Below are positions 44,805 to 54,304 of a stretch of DNA of 64,000 nt, piece by piece (position 1 is the first letter of the stretch; each line of letters begins with the position of its first letter). A model generated the notes under the pieces. It saw nothing but the letters and a program-made list of their open reading frames with translations, was not told the origin of the DNA and made no database searches. The DNA lies in assembly GCF_000195575.1 (NCBI RefSeq), contig NC_015391.1:1232501-1296500 (forward strand). The letters run 5' to 3'. This stretch comes from Carnobacterium sp. 17-4 (lineage in GTDB: Bacteria; Bacillota; Bacilli; Lactobacillales; Carnobacteriaceae). The position numbers were made by a program, and so were the translations under genes.

Positions 44805-46025
44805 ATGAAAAATTTAGATAAGAATTTTAATATGGTACAAGATATTTTAAATAAAACTGAAGACGAATTAAAAAAAATGACCCCTGTTAATGTTATGGTC
44901 GTTGGGAAGACTGGGGTAGGGAAGAGTACCTTAATTAATAATGTTTTTAGAGAGAATCTTGCTTTGACCGGAATTGGAAGACCGATTACGAAACATTTAA
45001 GACGTATTTCTAAAGAGGGAGTACCATTGGTGTTATATGATACCAGGGGGTTGGAACTAAGTCTTGAAGTTCAAAAAGAAATTAAAAATGAAATTTTTGA
45101 GACGATTAATGAAAATAAAAAATTAGGTATCAAAGAAGAAATACACTTAGCTTACTACTGTATTAATGCAAATTCATCGCGTATAGAACCCACAGAGCTT
45201 GAATTGATCAGCGAATTGAGTGAAAAAATTCCTGTAGTTATCATTTTAACTCAATCAATCGGAGAACCTGCAAAACTATTTAAAGAGTATATTGAAGCTC
45301 TTAATCTGCCAATCTATGGCGTAATATCTATTATGGCTGAAGAGTTTAAAGTAACTGAAGAGTTTTCTGTTCCAGCATTTGGTTTAAAAGAATTGATTGA
45401 AATGAGTCTTGAAATTATACCTGAAGAGGCAAAAAAAGCTTTTAATAACGCCCAACAAGTAGATATAGCACGAAAAGCTAATGCTGCTCGTACTTGGGCG
45501 TTGAGATACATTGCGACATCTTTCGGTGTTGGATTTTTGCCAATACCTTTTTCTGACGCATCTGTTCTTGTTCCTATGCAAGTAACCTTATTGGCTCATA
45601 TCACAGCTATTTTTGGTATTTCAATGGACAAATCTACCATTGCAAGTCTTGTCGCAGCAATAGGAGGGACAGGGGGAGCAACTTTTGCAGGAAGGTACAT
45701 CGTTTCAAATGTGATAAAAATGATACCTGGAGCCGGTACAGTTGTTGGAGGAGTCATTAGCGGTTCAACCGCAGCAATCATCACAACAGCGCTTTCTATG
45801 AGCTATATTGAGGTGTTGGCTATCATAGCTGCAGGAGAAAAAGATGGAAAATACCCAGATCTTAAAAATATTGAAGTTTTAATGAAAGAAAAATTCCAAG
45901 CTCGTCTTAAAAAAGGTTCTAAAATCAATAAGAATCTTGATTTAACAACTGATTTATCAAAAGAAAACTTAGACTTAGACGATTACAAAAAAGATTCGTT
46001 TTTTAAAGTAAATTTAAAAGGTTAA
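44805..46025 (+). CDS. Era/YcjF-type GTPase with C-terminal DUF697-like hydrophobic domain
   Basis: 406 residues. G1 is VVGKTGVGKSTLINNVF (P-loop about 34-42), G3 is YDTRGLE (DxxG), and G4 is degenerate, ILTQS in place of NKxD. The C-terminal half (about 225-345) has several hydrophobic, Gly/Ala-rich helices (DASVLVPMQVTLLAHITAIFGI, GAGTVVGGVISGSTAAIITTAL) like DUF697 in YcjF-type proteins, so it probably associates with membranes. A Lys/Asp-rich tail follows. Monocistronic. The role is unknown; relatives have been linked to stress or membrane remodelling. Confidence 0.8.
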   Translation: MKNLDKNFNMVQDILNKTEDELKKMTPVNVMVVGKTGVGKSTLINNVFRENLALTGIGRPITKHLRRISKEGVPLVLYDTRGLELSLEVQKEIKNEIFETINENKKLGIKEEIHLAYYCINANSSRIEPTELELISELSEKIPVVIILTQSIGEPAKLFKEYIEALNLPIYGVISIMAEEFKVTEEFSVPAFGLKELIEMSLEIIPEEAKKAFNNAQQVDIARKANAARTWALRYIATSFGVGFLPIPFSDASVLVPMQVTLLAHITAIFGISMDKSTIASLVAAIGGTGGATFAGRYIVSNVIKMIPGAGTVVGGVISGSTAAIITTALSMSYIEVLAIIAAGEKDGKYPDLKNIEVLMKEKFQARLKKGSKINKNLDLTTDLSKENLDLDDYKKDSFFKVNLKG

Positions 46026-46098
46026 CTAAGACGAAAAAAATCTAAAAATAATTCATAAATACATTTTGTCCTAAATTAAAAGAATAGCAAAATACTTT

Positions 46099-46126
46099 AA
46101 AACCAAAATAATTATTTTGGTTTTTT
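46099..46126 (+). terminator. Terminator after the GTPase gene
   Basis: AAAACCAAAATAAT / ATTATTTTGGTTTT with T-tail. Confidence 0.85.
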
Positions 46127-46340
46127 CATTAATTATAATAATTCAGCAGTAATTCCTCTCAAGAAAATTTTACTCTTAATCACCGCAACCTCTACATCAT
46201 GTTGAAAAATATTCAGTTCAACAACGATATAAAATTTACAGTATTTACGAAAAACGTAATGTATTAGAGCCTTTTTTAAGAAAGTAGACACTTTTCTCAA
46301 GTACTAATAGGAAGAGGTAAAGGATCTGAATTTTTTTACA

Positions 46341-46386
46341 GTTCTATGTAGTTAACATAATTAAATTATGGTTAACTACATAGAAC
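46341..46386. repeat. Long inverted repeat
   Basis: The 16 bp arms GTTCTATGTAGTTAAC / GTTAACTACATAGAAC are perfect, and inner ATAATT / AATTAT extends them to about 22 bp with one bulge. There is no T-tract. The rest of 46127-46440 shows no coding potential. Confidence 0.7.
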
Positions 46387-46446
46387 GATTTAGCGCTAAT
46401 TAATAAAGTTTCCTCTAAAGATTCAGTCTTAGATGAATTTTATATA

Positions 46447-46480
46447 AAGATTCACTTTAAGGTGAATCTTATGGTATAAT
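46447..46480 (+). promoter_or_regulatory. satD promoter with 24 bp palindromic operator
   Basis: AAGATTCAC-TTTAAG-GTGAATCTT (46447-46470) is followed at once by extended -10 ATGGTATAAT (TATAAT 46475-46480). The palindrome occupies the -35 position, so a repressor bound here would block the promoter, or an activator would replace the missing -35. Confidence 0.65.
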
Positions 46481-46499
46481 CAAAGAAAGAGGTGATCAG

Positions 46500-47186
46500 A
46501 TGACCAGAAAAACTGTAAGGACTCCATATGCAGCCATTATAGGAGATATTAAAGACTCTCGTAAAATTGCGGATCGAAAAGAAGTGCAAGAACAATTTCA
46601 TTCTATTTTGCAAATAATAAATGAGAAATATGCAGAGGACATTGCTTCTAATTTCATTATTACTTTAGGAGACAGCTTCCAAGGATTACTAAAAAATAAA
46701 CAAGTGATTTTAAGCATTATTTTTGAAATCGAATTGGCCTTGTCTCCAATTGAACTAAGATTTGGCATTGGCTTAGGCGATATCAGTACAACCATCCAAC
46801 GAGATAATTCTATGGAGATGGATGGCACAGCCTACCACCGCGCAAGGCAAATGATTGAAACCATTGAAGGAAATGAAAATAAATATACCACAAGAGAGAC
46901 CAATATGATGATTTGTTCCGGAGAAGGCTACCAACAAACAGATCAGCTATTGAATACTATTCTGTCACTGGCCACAGCATTGAAATCAAAGTGGTCCGCT
47001 AGACAAAAAGAAGTTATGTATGCTTATTTCACGCATGGAGAAAATCAGTATAAGACAGCTGAAGAATTAGGGATTGGCCAATCTAGCGTTAACAAAGCTC
47101 TGAATACAGCGAAATATTATACCTATAAAACAGCTTTGATAGAAGCTAGCCACTTTTTAGTTCAGGATATTGAGGAGGATGAGTAG
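46500..47186 (+). CDS. satD: SatD family protein
   Basis: 228-residue cytoplasmic protein. N-terminal part (YAAIIGDIKDSRKIADRKEVQEQF, then TLGDSFQGLL and FGIGLGDISTTI) is typical of the SatD family (PF16264); the fold hints at a degenerate nucleotidyl-cyclase-like domain. The C-terminal part is a helix-turn-helix (YKTAEELGIGQSSVNKALNTAKYY). satD was named in the Streptococcus mutans sat (secretion and acid tolerance) operon. AGAGGTGATCAG precedes the ATG, and it is directly joined to the next gene (0 bp gap). Confidence 0.88.
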   Translation: MTRKTVRTPYAAIIGDIKDSRKIADRKEVQEQFHSILQIINEKYAEDIASNFIITLGDSFQGLLKNKQVILSIIFEIELALSPIELRFGIGLGDISTTIQRDNSMEMDGTAYHRARQMIETIEGNENKYTTRETNMMICSGEGYQQTDQLLNTILSLATALKSKWSARQKEVMYAYFTHGENQYKTAEELGIGQSSVNKALNTAKYYTYKTALIEASHFLVQDIEEDE

Positions 47187-47933
47187 TTGAATCAAGTCGT
47201 AGGGATAGTATTATTTATCGGACATATCTTGGGAGACTTTTATTTCCAATCGTCTGTGTTAGCTAGAGAAAAGGAAGTATCTGGTAAGAAATTAGTGCTC
47301 CATTGTTTTATTTATTTGATCACTATGGTAGGGGTGATTATTCCTATTTTTAGTTGGCCTTTATTAAAAGTGGCTATAGGGGTCTCAGTGCTGCATTTCA
47401 TGATTGATGGTCTGAAATTTATTATTACGAATCGCTTTTTCATTCATAATAATAAAGATACGGCTATCTTTCTAGTAGACCAAGGGTTACACATCCTTGT
47501 ATTACTTGCGGCAGTTGTCTCTATCACAATATCTTCTATAGAGATTGAATATATGCCAGGATTAGAAACCTTGTCGAGCAGTTTAGGTTTGGATATGAAA
47601 AATATATTGTCATGGATATTGATTCTATTGTTGATGATCCGGCCATGCAGTGTAACTATAAAAAAAGTATTGAATCACTATCGCCCAACCAATGAAAATC
47701 AAGTAGATGAGGGAATCCCAAGTGCGGGGGCGTTGATTGGTGTTTTTGAACGCTTCTTTATTTTGCTGATGCTGTATGCTAATCAATTTACTGCCATTGG
47801 ATTTGTTCTGACAGCGAAGTCGATTGCTCGGTACAATAAAATTTCAGAAAATCCTCAGTTTGCAGAATACTATTTACTGGGAACCTTATTGAGCACTTTG
47901 TTGATTATCGTCAGTTACTTCTTTATTTTCTGA
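47187..47933 (+). CDS. DUF3307-domain membrane protein (SatE-like partner)
   Basis: 248 residues with about seven hydrophobic helices. The N-terminus VGIVLFIGHILGDFYFQSSVLAREK and the motif HFMIDGLKFIITN define DUF3307 (PF11750). TTG start after GAGGATGAG, contiguous with satD. Such SatD/DUF3307 pairs recur in Firmicutes; biochemical role unknown. Confidence 0.8.
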   Translation: MNQVVGIVLFIGHILGDFYFQSSVLAREKEVSGKKLVLHCFIYLITMVGVIIPIFSWPLLKVAIGVSVLHFMIDGLKFIITNRFFIHNNKDTAIFLVDQGLHILVLLAAVVSITISSIEIEYMPGLETLSSSLGLDMKNILSWILILLLMIRPCSVTIKKVLNHYRPTNENQVDEGIPSAGALIGVFERFFILLMLYANQFTAIGFVLTAKSIARYNKISENPQFAEYYLLGTLLSTLLIIVSYFFIF

Positions 47934-48101
47934 TGATGCAGCTGTAAAGGAATCAATTGTTGAGATTCGCTTTTTGTTGAATCATTGGGCTTTGGAATAG
48001 GTACTTAAATAATCAAGGTAGCTTTTATTCCCTTATATATTATAAACTATAAGGACAAGGTGTAGAATAAAGTCATTATGCATAAGGAAAAGGAGAATTC
48101 T

Positions 48102-50996
48102 ATGGCATTTAAGCAAATTGAGACACAAGAGTTACCGGATATTCAATCCGTGGGAACCATTTATGAACACGTTGAGACAGGAGCAAAGGTTCTTTATCTC
48201 GCAAATGACGATTCCAATAAGGCGTTTACGATTGGGTTTAAGACGCCTCCGTATAACGATAACGGGATTGCTCATATCATAGAGCATTCAGTTTTAAATG
48301 GATCTGAAAAATACCCTTCAAAAGAACCATTTGTTGAATTAGTCAAAGGGTCATTGAATACGTTCGTCAATGCAATGACTTTTTCAGATAAGACAATTTA
48401 TCCAGTTGCTTCAACTAATAAAAAAGACTTTATGCATTTAATGAATGTTTATTTAGATGCTGTGTTCAAGCCGAATTTTTACGATAATGCACAAATATTA
48501 GCACAAGAAGGTTGGCATCATCATTTAGAGTCAGCAGAAGATGACCTGATTTATAAAGGCGTTGTTTACAATGAAATGAAAGGGGCGACAGCCTCTCCTG
48601 AAAGACAAGTTCAACAGCATTTGACTCATCAGTTGTATCCCAACAGTATTTACCGTCACGAATCTGGTGGAAATCCAAAAGCCATCCCTAGTTTAACACA
48701 AGAAGAATTTGTTGCTTTCCATCAAACTTATTACCACCCAAGTAATTCTCTGACTGTCTTATATGGAGACATAGATGAAAAAGAAACTTTTGCTGCATTA
48801 GAGGACTATTTCAGTGGCTCAGGCAAACAGAGTGAAAAAGTCGACTTATCTTTTGAACCAGCTGTACCTGATGATGCGGTATTTGAAGATACTTACTCAA
48901 TAACTGCAGGGGACAACCCTAAAGGAAAAGATTATTTGGCTTTAGGGTGGCATGTGTCTGAACCGAATGATGTACTGGATAAGTATGGACTAGAGGTTTT
49001 GGAAGAAATTTTATTTGGCAATAATCAATCACCGCTTAAAAAAGCTTTATTGGATGCGGATATAGGTGGGGACATAGTAGGTGGCGTTGCTGATTTTGGC
49101 TATCCAACGGGGTTTATAATCACTGCTAAATATTCTGATGCCTCTAAGATGACTCGATTCAAAGAAGTTGTTCAAGAGACTTTAAAGCAGTTAATGACTG
49201 AAGGAATCGATGAAGGGCTGATTAATGCAGCATTGAATAAAATTACTTTTCAAACGAAAGAAGCCGCTATTTCGGAAGACAACCCACGTGGAGTCATTTA
49301 TGCCATCAATGCTTATCAATCTTGGCTGTATGATAAGAGTCCTTATGTGAACTTGCAATTTTCAGGCTATTTGAAAGAACTAGGAGAATTGGCAGGTAGG
49401 GGGTATTTTGAGCAACTGATCAAAGAAAAACTAGTAAACAATCCTTTGCGTACTGCAGTGATTCTAAAAGCTGAACCTGGTAAAAGCGATCAATTTGAAG
49501 CGAAAACTCATCAGCAATTGCAAGAATATAAAGCTAATCTATCAAAAGAAGAAATCGACAAAATGATAGCTCAAACACAAGAGTTGATCAAGCGTCAAGA
49601 AGCGCCGGATAAACCGGAAGATTTAGCAAAGATTCCAACATTGACAAAAGAAGATTTAAGCACACAGGTAGAAGAGTATCCACTAACAGAAATTCCTTTT
49701 AATGAAGGAACTCATTTTTATCAGGCTGAACAATTCACTTCTGGCATTGACTACCTTAGTTTGTACATTGATTTGAAAGATGTTGCAGCTGAAGAATATC
49801 AGTGGTTGAGTTTATTGAGTCATCTGCTTGGTAAGCTAGCCACTGATAAATATGATGTCGCAACTTTGCAACGTCAAAAAGATCTGTACACAGGCGGCAT
49901 TTACGGAAAGCTAGACATTTATGAAGATAAAGCAGGACAGTTGCAACCTTATTTTATTTTACGCGGAAAATCTTTGGAGTCTTCTTTTGAAGAGTTGGTC
50001 ACATTAATGCAAGAAATCATGTGCCACACGCAATTTGAAAATAAAGATGAGATTTTGAAAATCACTCAACAGCTGATTTCTAATTTCGAACGACGCATTA
50101 ATTCCAGTTCTCATGTTCTAGCTGCAAATCGGGCATTGAGTCAAGTAAAATATTCGGCCAAATTAAATGAACTGATTAGCGGAATGGATCAATTCCATTT
50201 TTTGAAAGACATTCGTGCTGATTTGCAATCCGATAAGTCAAAAGAGGTAACAGAGCGTATCCTGCAGACAGTAAACGGTTTACTGAATAAAAATCGCTTG
50301 AACATTTTATACGTCGGTGAGAAAGATCGAGGAGTACTGGTCAAAGAAAAATTACAAGCAGCATTTTCTGAGTTGCCTAGTGCTGAATTAGGTGAACCAG
50401 CCGTCATTAAGCCGGGTGCAAAGCAACATGAAGCTTATGTCACTGCTCAAGACGTGAATTATGTAGCTGTTGCTTCAAATGCCAACGATAAATTTGATTA
50501 CACTGGAGCAGCGAAAGTATTGGCAACAGCTATTCGTTACAGTTACTTGTGGAATGAGATCCGTGTCAAAGGTGGTGCTTATGGTTCGCTGTATAACCAT
50601 CAACGAACTGGTCAGTTTGCCTTGAGTTCTTATCGTGACCCCAATATCCGTAAAACGTTGGAAACTTATAAAGGTTTGCCTAACTATGTAGCACAAATAA
50701 AGTTGTCTGACAGCGAGCTATTAAAATACATTATTGGCACGATTAGTCCCATGGAACAGCCGAAATCTGCTTTCAGCAAAGGTTTAACCGCATTCAATCG
50801 TCTGAAAACAGGCGTGACTCGCGAAGAGTTAGTTCATTTGAAGGAAGAGATTCTAGCGGTTGATTCAAATGCCTTAAAGATGCTTAATAAGGGCCTAGAC
50901 AGCGTATTGGAAGAGAGCACGGTGGTCGTAATAGGGAATAAGGGCCAAATCGAAACTGAAAAGGACTTGTTTGATAAGGTATATGAACTGTATTAA
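48102..50996 (+). CDS. M16C metalloprotease (PreP/presequence-protease-like)
   Basis: 964-residue cytoplasmic zinc peptidase that degrades short peptides inside a closed chamber. The inverted zinc motif HxxEH is in GIAHIIEHSVLNGS, with the distal Glu in VVYNEMKGA. The M16C hinge helices lie in the middle (about 460-520), and the C-terminal half carries the RVKGGAYGS motif. Length matches the family (about 970). ATG 48102 follows AAAAGGAGAATTCT; the longer frame to 48078 lacks a ribosome binding site. Confidence 0.92.
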   Translation: MAFKQIETQELPDIQSVGTIYEHVETGAKVLYLANDDSNKAFTIGFKTPPYNDNGIAHIIEHSVLNGSEKYPSKEPFVELVKGSLNTFVNAMTFSDKTIYPVASTNKKDFMHLMNVYLDAVFKPNFYDNAQILAQEGWHHHLESAEDDLIYKGVVYNEMKGATASPERQVQQHLTHQLYPNSIYRHESGGNPKAIPSLTQEEFVAFHQTYYHPSNSLTVLYGDIDEKETFAALEDYFSGSGKQSEKVDLSFEPAVPDDAVFEDTYSITAGDNPKGKDYLALGWHVSEPNDVLDKYGLEVLEEILFGNNQSPLKKALLDADIGGDIVGGVADFGYPTGFIITAKYSDASKMTRFKEVVQETLKQLMTEGIDEGLINAALNKITFQTKEAAISEDNPRGVIYAINAYQSWLYDKSPYVNLQFSGYLKELGELAGRGYFEQLIKEKLVNNPLRTAVILKAEPGKSDQFEAKTHQQLQEYKANLSKEEIDKMIAQTQELIKRQEAPDKPEDLAKIPTLTKEDLSTQVEEYPLTEIPFNEGTHFYQAEQFTSGIDYLSLYIDLKDVAAEEYQWLSLLSHLLGKLATDKYDVATLQRQKDLYTGGIYGKLDIYEDKAGQLQPYFILRGKSLESSFEELVTLMQEIMCHTQFENKDEILKITQQLISNFERRINSSSHVLAANRALSQVKYSAKLNELISGMDQFHFLKDIRADLQSDKSKEVTERILQTVNGLLNKNRLNILYVGEKDRGVLVKEKLQAAFSELPSAELGEPAVIKPGAKQHEAYVTAQDVNYVAVASNANDKFDYTGAAKVLATAIRYSYLWNEIRVKGGAYGSLYNHQRTGQFALSSYRDPNIRKTLETYKGLPNYVAQIKLSDSELLKYIIGTISPMEQPKSAFSKGLTAFNRLKTGVTREELVHLKEEILAVDSNALKMLNKGLDSVLEESTVVVIGNKGQIETEKDLFDKVYELY

Positions 50997-51007
50997 TAAA
51001 AGAGAAG

Positions 51008-51214
51008 ATGAGTGTATTGGATAATAAATTTAAAAAAGAAGAAACAGATGAAGACTATATCGTTGCCGACCATACATTAGTAGATGAAAGTTTAAGAGGT
51101 CATGGAATCGCCGAACAGTTATTGGACAAATTAGTTACTGATGTTGTTTGGAAGTTTCAAGAGAACCCAGATAAATACGATCATATTAATTACGAGAAAC
51201 AAAAACAAGCATAA
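51008..51214 (+). pseudogene. Remnant of a YjdJ-type GNAT acetyltransferase
   Basis: 68 residues. DYIVADHTLVDESLRGHGIAEQLLDKLVTDVV matches the acetyl-CoA-binding core of the small GNAT_acetyltr_2 (PF14542) family. The N-terminal strands and the segment normally reading like IPLCPFAK are absent, and the tail WKFQENPDKYDHI corresponds to the family's C-terminus. An internal deletion has therefore removed the catalytic-site region. Confidence 0.6.
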
Positions 51215-51220
51215 AAGTAG

Positions 51221-51258
51221 GGGGGAGAGAGGAGAAATAACCTTCTCTCCTCTCTTTT
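51221..51258 (+). terminator. Purine/pyrimidine hairpin terminator
   Basis: GGGAGAGAGGAGAA / TTCTCTCCTCTC with TTTTT, after the GNAT remnant. Confidence 0.6.
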
Positions 51259-51349
51259 TACGTCGAATAGTAGGAGAGAGCTTCACTAATTAAGGAATCT
51301 CGTTTCTCATTGTGGTAAAATTTAAAGAAAAGACAAGGAGGTATGGTCA

Positions 51350-51748
51350 TTGTCAACAGGATTGCTTCACCATATTGAGCTCTACGTATCCGACTTAAGC
51401 AAAACGGTAACATTTTGGGGTTGGTTTCTGGAAGATTTAGGCTACGTACCTTTTCAAGATTGGGAAAACGGGCGAAGTTGGAAATTAAAGGATACTTATA
51501 TCGTTTTTGTACAAACAGAAGACCGATTTTTAGATGTTCCATATCATCGTAGTAGAGTCGGTCTTAATCATTTGGCTTTCCATGCAGAATCACGGTATCA
51601 GGTCGATGAAATGACGAAAAAACTGGAAGAAAAAGGCATTACAATTCTGTATCCTGAAAAACACCCATTTGCAGGAGGAACAAATTATTATGCTGTTTTC
51701 TTTGAAGATCCAGACAGGATTAAATTGGAGTTGGTAGCTCCTGAATAA
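51350..51748 (+). CDS. VOC/glyoxalase-family protein
   Basis: 132-residue single-module VOC protein: LLHHIELYVSDLSKTVTFWGWFLEDLGY (first metal His), VGLNHLAFHAESRYQVDEM (second His), and YYAVFFEDPDRIKLELVAP (Glu ligand). TTG start, 8 bp after AAGGAGG. Resembles the lactoylglutathione lyase/fosfomycin-resistance-like group, but substrate is unknown. Confidence 0.82.
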   Translation: MSTGLLHHIELYVSDLSKTVTFWGWFLEDLGYVPFQDWENGRSWKLKDTYIVFVQTEDRFLDVPYHRSRVGLNHLAFHAESRYQVDEMTKKLEEKGITILYPEKHPFAGGTNYYAVFFEDPDRIKLELVAPE

Positions 51749-52383
<635 letters not shown>

Positions 52384-52437
52384 AACAAAAAAAGCTAGTT
52401 CACAACTAAATTAGTCATGAATTAGCTTTTTTGTTTT
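52384..52437. terminator. ppaC terminator (bidirectional shape)
   Basis: AAAACAAAAAAAGCTAGTTCA pairs with TGAATTAGCTTTTTTGTTTT. On the minus strand it ends ppaC. Confidence 0.8.
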
Positions 52438-53365
52438 ATTTTGTTAATGCTTCAGTTAATTGTGGCACAACTTGTTTTTTTCGTGAAACCACACCTTTTA
52501 ATAAAGCACGATTATTTTCTAAAGAAATATTAAAAGCTTCTTCTACTGCGTTGATTGGATTTCCTAATGCTAAGATTACTGAATCACTGTCTAAGATGTT
52601 TGTCACAACTAAAATAAATAAATCATAATTTTTAGCTTGATTTTCCTTTAACATCTCTTGTTCCAATTCTGATTGGATTGAAAGAACATCATTCACATCT
52701 ACTACATTAATTTGTGCAATACGAACATTTTTATCCGCCATTGGGAAACTTTTAGCATCCATATCTAATAATTCTGCTGCTGATTTATCGCTTAAGTTTG
52801 TTCCAGCTTTCAACATTTCTAAGCCATATGAATCAATGTCAACATCAGCAATAACTGCAAGTTCTTTTGCAATAGAGATATCTTCATCTGTACATGTTGG
52901 TGATTTGAATAGTAACGTATCTGAAACAATGGCAGATAACATTAATCCAGCAATTTCTTTAGGAATCGTGATGTCTTTTTCTTTAAATAATTTAGCAATG
53001 ATTGTATTTGTACATCCTACAGGTTCTGCACGATAATACAACGGATTTGCTGTTTCGAAATTAGCAATACGGTGATGATCAACTACAGATAAAACTTCCA
53101 CATCCGCAATGTCTTTTACGCTTTGTTGGAATTCGTTGTGATCTACCAGCATAACCTTATCTGTTTCATTTGCAACTGTCTCTACAACACGTGGAGCTTC
53201 AACTTTAAAGTGGTCTAAAGCATATTGTGTCTCCTCGCCTACTTCTCCTAATGCAACGGCTTCTGCGTCAAAACCTAGTTTTTTTTGCAGGTAAGCAAAT
53301 GAAATGGCAGATGTAATCGCATCTGTATCTGGATTTTTATGACCAAAAACTAAAACTTTACTCAT
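52436..53365 (-). CDS. ppaC: Manganese-dependent inorganic pyrophosphatase
   Basis: 309-residue class II (DHH family) pyrophosphatase. Metal motifs are [14 protein letters not shown] (about 6-19), MLVDHNE and VDHHRIANF (about 96-104); the C-terminal substrate domain ends with [10 protein letters not shown]. Lacks CBS domains. AGGAGAGATAATAAT precedes the ATG. Confidence 0.96.
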   Translation of the reverse strand: MSKVLVFGHKNPDTDAITSAISFAYLQKKLGFDAEAVALGEVGEETQYALDHFKVEAPRVVETVANETDKVMLVDHNEFQQSVKDIADVEVLSVVDHHRIANFETANPLYYRAEPVGCTNTIIAKLFKEKDITIPKEIAGLMLSAIVSDTLLFKSPTCTDEDISIAKELAVIADVDIDSYGLEMLKAGTNLSDKSAAELLDMDAKSFPMADKNVRIAQINVVDVNDVLSIQSELEQEMLKENQAKNYDLFILVVTNILDSDSVILALGNPINAVEEAFNISLENNRALLKGVVSRKKQVVPQLTEALTK

Positions 53366-53513
53366 ATTATTATCTCTCCTTTAAACTATAACTAACACTA
53401 AAATTTTATCTCAAATGAGCGATTTTAGCTAGTATTATGTTAATTTTCAATAAAAAAATGAAAAAAAGAAGAAATGAAACTGAAAAACATCAGCCTATTT
53501 CTCCTCTTTGTCT

Positions 53514-54275
53514 CTATAGTGTTTGGTAGCCTATATACTCGTGCACACGTAGTAGACGATTCGCATTTTCTACACGTTCAAGTGTTGGTGGTTCAATATC
53601 TTTTAATTTATAAGGAATATTTAAAGCAGCATATTTATAAACACCTAGTTTATGATAAGGTAATATTTCAACTTTATAGACATTTCCCAAAGAATGAATG
53701 AATTCACTTAAACGGATCAAGTCATCATCATCATCTGAACGCTCAGGTACCAATACATGACGGATCCAAACCGGTTTATTTATTTTTGATAAATAACTAG
53801 ACATATTTAAAATGTTTTCATTACCGTGCATCGTTAAACGTTTATGCTTTTCATTGTCAATGTGTTTGATATCAAATAGAAGCAGATCTGTATACTTCAT
53901 GAGTTCTTCAAAACGACTAAAAAAAGGTTCTTCATAGGTGAACGGTTGCCCGCAAGTATCTAAAGTTGTGTGTATTCCCTCTTCTTTGGCCTTTCTAAAG
54001 TACTCAATAAGAAAATCGATATGCAAGAGCGGCTCTCCTCCACTTACGGTGATACCACCCTTTTTGCCCCAATAATCTTTATAGGATAAAGCTTCTTCTA
54101 GTAATTGATCTGCTGTATAAGGTGTTCCGCCTCCCATGTTCCATGTATCAGGATTATGGCAAAACTCGCACCTCATACGGCATCCTTGCATAAAGGTTAC
54201 AAAACGAATACCTGGTCCATCAACCGATCCAAAACTCTCAGTTGAATGTACGTACCCAATTGCTGGCTCAGTCAT
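53514..54275 (-). CDS. pflA: Pyruvate formate-lyase activating enzyme
   Basis: 253-residue radical-SAM enzyme that installs the glycyl radical on PflB. The cluster motif CRMRCEFC (Cx3Cx2C) is at about 31-38, with the SAM motif TVSGGEPLLH. It lies 29 bp after pflB in the same direction, so the two are likely co-transcribed. Confidence 0.96.
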   Translation of the reverse strand: MTEPAIGYVHSTESFGSVDGPGIRFVTFMQGCRMRCEFCHNPDTWNMGGGTPYTADQLLEEALSYKDYWGKKGGITVSGGEPLLHIDFLIEYFRKAKEEGIHTTLDTCGQPFTYEEPFFSRFEELMKYTDLLLFDIKHIDNEKHKRLTMHGNENILNMSSYLSKINKPVWIRHVLVPERSDDDDDLIRLSEFIHSLGNVYKVEILPYHKLGVYKYAALNIPYKLKDIEPPTLERVENANRLLRVHEYIGYQTL

Positions 54276-54304
54276 GTCGACGACTCCTTTTTTTATTTTA
54301 AACG

